NCBI RefSeq assembly: GCF_954871325.1
Contig: NC_088777.1
Location: 14,547,366 to 14,611,365 of the forward strand
Source of the DNA: Gordionus sp. m RMFG-2023
Lineage: Eukaryota > Nematomorpha > Gordioida > Chordodea > Parachordodidae
Reading direction: 5' to 3'
DNA length: 64,000 nucleotides
The notes beneath the pieces were generated by a model. The model was not told where the DNA came from. It was given only the letters and a program-made list of their open reading frames with translations, and did not search any database. The translations under genes were made by a program, and so were the position numbers. The number at the start of each line of letters is the position of its first letter. Within the stretch, counting starts at the first letter, position 1. Shown in pieces: positions 60,543-64,000 of this stretch.

Positions 60543-60764
60543 TAATCAGAATTTTCTCCGTATGGATAAATAACAAATTTTACCTTCATTTGACGATGAA
60601 TCAGAATAATAGTCAAATGAGAGGAATAGATTATCCATATTCATCCTTCCAAGATTTCTATAAATTTTTAGAGAAAAGGCGAAATATATTATGAAAAATA
60701 TGGATAAAAAAAATATGATTTGTGAGTTATGATATTTATCAATTCTTAAAGAAATTTTCCACAT

Positions 60765-60979
60765 CCAGACGCAATGGTTTTTCTCACTTTGTATAAAATC
60801 TACATTCTTCTCAAAGAATCATTTAAATGCTTTTAAAATCTTCCTAAATACTCTTTTAAAAAAGGACCTGCTATAATAGATTCGAATCAATCATGGGGGC
60901 AAACCTGATTATCTCACAAAACTGTGTTGGTATCCACCCCATTGCAATGGGTTATTTAGAAGATTATTAACAAAGATAA
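60765..60979. other. Region upstream of the GT43 start
   Basis: Putative promoter side of the GT43 gene (minus strand). No TATA-like or other element can be singled out in DNA this AT-rich. Confidence 0.3.
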
Positions 60980-61470
60980 TTGCCATGGTTCAAAACCCAG
61001 GGTCTTAACTTATTAAGTATACTTATCAATTAAGATTTGGTGTTAAGGGAGAAGGCATAATGCCATTTGTATTCCAAAATCCTCCTCCTAACATGGCTAT
61101 TATCAAAGTAGACTTTAAAAATGCTTTCAATAGCAAATTTTGTGAACATTTCATAAATTGTTTTTATCCCAAATTTTCTGTTTATTCAAAATTCTTAGAG
61201 ACTTACTGTAACATTAAAACTTTATTCAGCCCACATGTCATAGATTCTAACAAAAGGATCCAGCAGGGAGCACACGTCCTCGTTTATTTTACCTTGATAT
61301 TCATATCACATCCATTATCTAAATCTAAATTTGATTTGGATATAATTATTTGGCATTTTGATGATGGGACTATCTGAGATGTTCTTCCTATAATAATTGG
61401 TTTTCAATTTCTTGAAGCCAATTTTAAAAGACTTTAATAAGTCCAAATCAGAATTGATTACATAAATAAT
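60980..61470 (+). pseudogene. LINE reverse transcriptase fragment (DDGT type)
   Basis: The plus strand reads QLRFGVKGEG (about 61030), IIKVDFKNAFNS (61100), RIQQGAHVL (61258), then LDIIIWHFDDGTI (61340-61375). This is the order of a LINE RT: QLGFGVKGG, LKLDFKNAFNS, GVQQGDPLGPLL, WYLDDGT. After a stop at 61377 another frame gives FNKSKSELIT (about 61435), the LNPSKSEL block. The QQGDPL motif has decayed to QQGAHV and YLDD to HFDD, so it is inactive. It is probably the same LINE family as 8310-8705 and 13282-13850, which carry later parts of the polyprotein. Confidence 0.75.
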
Positions 61471-61544
61471 AAACATTTAAAAAAATAAGGAAATTAATAT
61501 AATTTAAAAAAAGTATACAAAGTTAGATTAACAAAAAAATGCAT

Positions 61545-61600
61545 TGCTGGGATTCGAACCCAAAGCCAACAGATTGTTATTTAATACTTAGGTACAAAAT
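61545..61600 (-). repeat. tRNA-derived SINE fragment 1
   Basis: TGCTGGGATTCGAACCC (B box on the minus strand: GGGTTCGAATCCC) with GCCAACAGATT matches the other SINE heads at 62558 and 63018. The A-box half is missing. Confidence 0.55.
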
Positions 61601-62499
61601 ATAAAATTAAATTTAAGATCTTGTTATTAAATTACAATAGAAAAAATAAAAAGATATTCTAAATTGACAGATAATAGGAGGTTAATTCAATCATAGTCAA
61701 ATTATATATAAGTAAAACAAAAAGGTTATACATTTAATCAAAAATGTTATAATAAGTTATATGAATAATATATATTCAACAATTATGAAATGATGAGAAA
61801 ATATACAAAACTATGGAATGCATGCAAAAAGGCATCTTCAGAAAAGATAAGAGAGGTATTCAGTTGAAAGTTGCATGAATAACATGGAATAGCCTATACG
61901 AAGCTAATAATGGCAAAATTTTAAAAATATCAGTTATGCTAATGGCAATTATTAAATAACAAAACCAAAATCTGCTTCCATAATAAAAATTCCATTGATT
62001 TTCCAAGTTGCAAAATTACAGACCTAAGATATTTCATAAAAGTGATAATTCATAAAGCATGGCTTTTAATTTAATTCATCCATCATCAAATTAAGGAGAA
62101 AATTTTATTTTTTTGTCAAACTTGATGATTTATCAGTTAGTAATCATATAAATGCAAATATTTACTTATTCATAAAAATTACCCAATTAAAAGATATATA
62201 ATTATTGTGTAAAACTTTAATATATCCATTCTTCAATAAAATCTTTATTGTAAGAAATATTTGATAATTTAAACATTGATACTGTGAAAATCTAAATATT
62301 AACCCTCTGATGAAATGGTTAGGCTATATTTTTTGTCTTCTGGTGAGGTATCTTGGGTATAATCATCATTAAAAATATCATATATAATCAGATGACATTA
62401 TAACCCATTGATTTACCAAATTGCAAAATTGCAGACCTATGATTATAGATATATAGATAGAGGATATTATAATGGAATCACGTGATCAAGTCCGGCTTC
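61601..62499. other. AT-rich DNA with a short dispersed repeat
   Basis: The phrase CAAATTGCAAAATTGCAGAC / CAAGTTGCAAAATTACAGAC occurs at 62417 and 62004 with ATTGATTT before it, probably pieces of one repeat. No gene. Confidence 0.4.
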
Positions 62500-62628
62500 C
62501 TATATATCATTTCCCCAAGGATGGAACCACCAAGTTGGATTTAAAAAAAATGATCTTTGCTGGGATTCGAACCCAAATCCAACAGATTTGTAAGTGACGC
62601 TTTTGCCGATTAGGCCATAGAGTCAAAA
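62500..62628 (-). repeat. tRNA-derived SINE, copy 2 (best preserved head)
   Basis: Minus strand 62624-62558 folds loosely as a tRNA: GACTCTATGGCCTAATCGG (A box TGGCCTAATCGG), CTTACAA (TAC at the anticodon position, valine-like), and TTTGGGTTCGAATCCCAGCA (B box GGTTCGAATCC). The body, shared with copy 3, is CCCCAAGGATGGAACCACCA and AGTTGGATTT on the plus strand. Anticodon-stem pairing is poor, as expected for a SINE rather than a tRNA gene. Confidence 0.75.
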
Positions 62629-62849
62629 AATAAATTTGTCTAAATGAAAAATAAACAAATTACAAATTTGACACTAAGAATTCTAGTATATATGTAATGG
62701 TAGCTTAAATAAATGAATGTTTGATAAGTGATATTATCATTGGACCGAATAAGCTATGGTTTATTATTGGACCGAATAAGATATGGTTTAAAAGAATAAT
62801 ATTGGCTATTACGTTGTGAACTGTGACTATATGTTATAGATATTATCAA

Positions 62850-62945
62850 CTCCCCAAGGATTAAACCACCAAGTTAGATTTTAAAAAAATTCAGATTTGT
62901 AAGCTACGCTCTTGCCGATTAGGCTACAGACGCTTTTCAAAATTC
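62850..62945 (-). repeat. tRNA-derived SINE, copy 3 (T arm deleted)
   Basis: It shares the body CCCCAAGGATTAAACCACCA and head TTTGTAAGCTACGCTCTTGC ... GGCTACAGACGCTTTTCAAA with the neighbouring copies but lacks the B-box part. Confidence 0.65.
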
Positions 62946-63009
62946 ATGATTTTTTAAATACTGTGACACGGCTTTTATATGTATTATAGATAGATAGATT
63001 GATCAAAAA

Positions 63010-63105
63010 AAATACATTGTTGGGATTCGAACCTAAGTCTATCAGGTTTGTAAGCGACGTTCTTGCCGATTGGGCCACAGACACTTTTCAAAATTAACAA
63101 TTTTT
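63010..63105 (-). repeat. tRNA-derived SINE, copy 4
   Basis: Minus strand 63084-63018 has an A box (TGGCCCAATCGG), CTTACAA, and B box (GGTTCGAATCC). The plus-strand flank TTTTCAAAATT after the head is shared with copy 3. Confidence 0.7.
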
Positions 63106-63151
63106 CAAATATATATTATAGATTATGAAAGTGTGACATATATTATATTAT

Positions 63152-64000
63152 CAGGCGCGTACTCGGGGGGGGGAGGGGACAAATCCCCTCTAAAGCCAAA
63201 AAATGCAGATGCCGGATATATTTTTCAAAAATATTATTGTTTATATTAATTTATATTTGTTAATATTTATTCCTATCTCATATTAAATATTTAATTACAT
63301 TTATTTATCACATTCACCTACTAAGTTATTTTATCAATTAATTTCGATTTCAAGTTTTCCGGCGTGTATTTTCAAATTTTTAGTGGCGTAATATTTTACC
63401 ATTTTCAAATTTCAAGTCAAATATTAATTATTTCTGAAACTCCTTGTCCAACAGGAAGAAAGAAATTGCAAGTTTGTCCAACGAGATAGAGTCTTCGCCA
63501 TCAAGCAGTAACAGCTTTTATGGAGTTAGAAGAGCCGATTATTTGCTATTACTGAAATATCATACTAGCCTAAAAGAAATATTTTTTCAGAAGAAAGAAA
63601 ATTATTGGATTCAATGCTTATTCCAAAATTTTTTTCGCATTAGAATGTATGTAATACTTTTCAAAAACATGCCATTGCTTGATTAATAAGATGAGAATAG
63701 CGGAGAGCATTTTATTAGAAATCAAGAAAATTAGGGCTAATGTTGATGAAGAATTTCATATTTTATTGTTGAGTCAAATGCAGTGCTATACATGTTTAAT
63801 ATTTGTCTCCCTCGACTTGCAGCAAGGCAAGCTCATCGTTAAAACATTAATATAGGATCAGTAGAAGAATATTATAAAACAAATGTTCTCTCTCTTAGAT
63901 ACATTTATAACCCAAATAAATGAATGGTTTTTAATTCATCATGCAGCGCTTACCAATCTGCAGATATTACTTCCACAAAACCCTTCCCAACCTTTTTCAG
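63152..64000 (+). mobile_element. hAT element with GGCGCGTACGCAGG ends, copy 3 (cut by window end)
   Basis: It starts CAGGCGCGTACTCGGGGG and continues with ATGCAGATGCCGGATATATT, the inverse of the right ends of copies 1 and 2; this copy is in the opposite orientation. The transposase relic on the plus strand includes the CPTRW-equivalent region near 63470-63540 in several frames. The remaining half lies beyond the window. Confidence 0.85.

Noticed and set aside
62558-62624. Functional tRNA-Val gene
   Set aside because: The A and B boxes are present but the anticodon stem does not pair, and the sequence continues into a repeat body shared with neighbouring copies; it is a SINE head.

Overview
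This is 64 kb of very AT-rich nuclear DNA from an animal, almost certainly an invertebrate. Three identical tRNA-Thr(AGT) genes closely resemble animal tRNA-Thr. Two exons carry animal-type tetraspanin signatures (a GCCGA turn, and a CCG large loop). One spliced gene encodes an animal-type beta-1,3-glucuronyltransferase (GT43). Introns that can be placed are short, 42 to about 640 nt. The phylum cannot be fixed from the sequence.

Layout. 0-9 kb: remains of an unnamed multi-copy gene family split by a hAT MITE, a second MITE, a minus-strand LINE fragment, several palindromic MITEs, a tetraspanin large-loop exon (6827-7006, minus) and a LINE C-terminal fragment. 9-15.5 kb: mostly featureless AT-rich DNA with MITE relics and a LINE tail that looks 5'-inverted (13282-13850). 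15.5-21.8 kb: three diverged ~0.7 kb duplicates, each with an identical tRNA-Thr gene, plus a 1.9 kb hAT element with CCGGGCC subterminal repeats. 22-30 kb: sparse, with MITEs, a Gag-like fossil, a Helitron-like 3' end, a tetraspanin TM1-TM2 exon (27697-27906, minus) and a LINE fragment. 30.6-43.2 kb: a nested transposon district with three hAT families, two of them carrying smaller hAT-type insertions with clear 8-bp target duplications. 48.2-51.5 kb: a well-preserved hAT element (TTF/ZMYM-like transposase). 53-56 kb and 63-64 kb: two more copies of the hAT family seen at 39-43 kb. 56.5-58.2 kb: a 1.7 kb foldback element with Mutator-like 9-bp duplications. 58.25-60.76 kb: the GT43 gene, minus strand, six exons with consistent phases, but with an in-frame TAA next to the catalytic DDD motif. 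61-63 kb: a LINE RT fragment and tRNA-derived SINEs.

Few sequences here look host-functional: the tRNA genes, the tetraspanin exons and possibly the GT43 gene. At least five hAT families dominate. Autonomous-looking copies and short non-autonomous relatives can be paired by their termini and subterminal repeats. The strongest observations are the GT43 gene with a nonsense codon in otherwise intact exons, the foldback element about 60 bp from that gene's 3' end, insertions proved by an empty site in a sister element, and GC-rich hairpin modules with Helitron-like ends. All homology calls are from reading and memory of the families; no database search was run.
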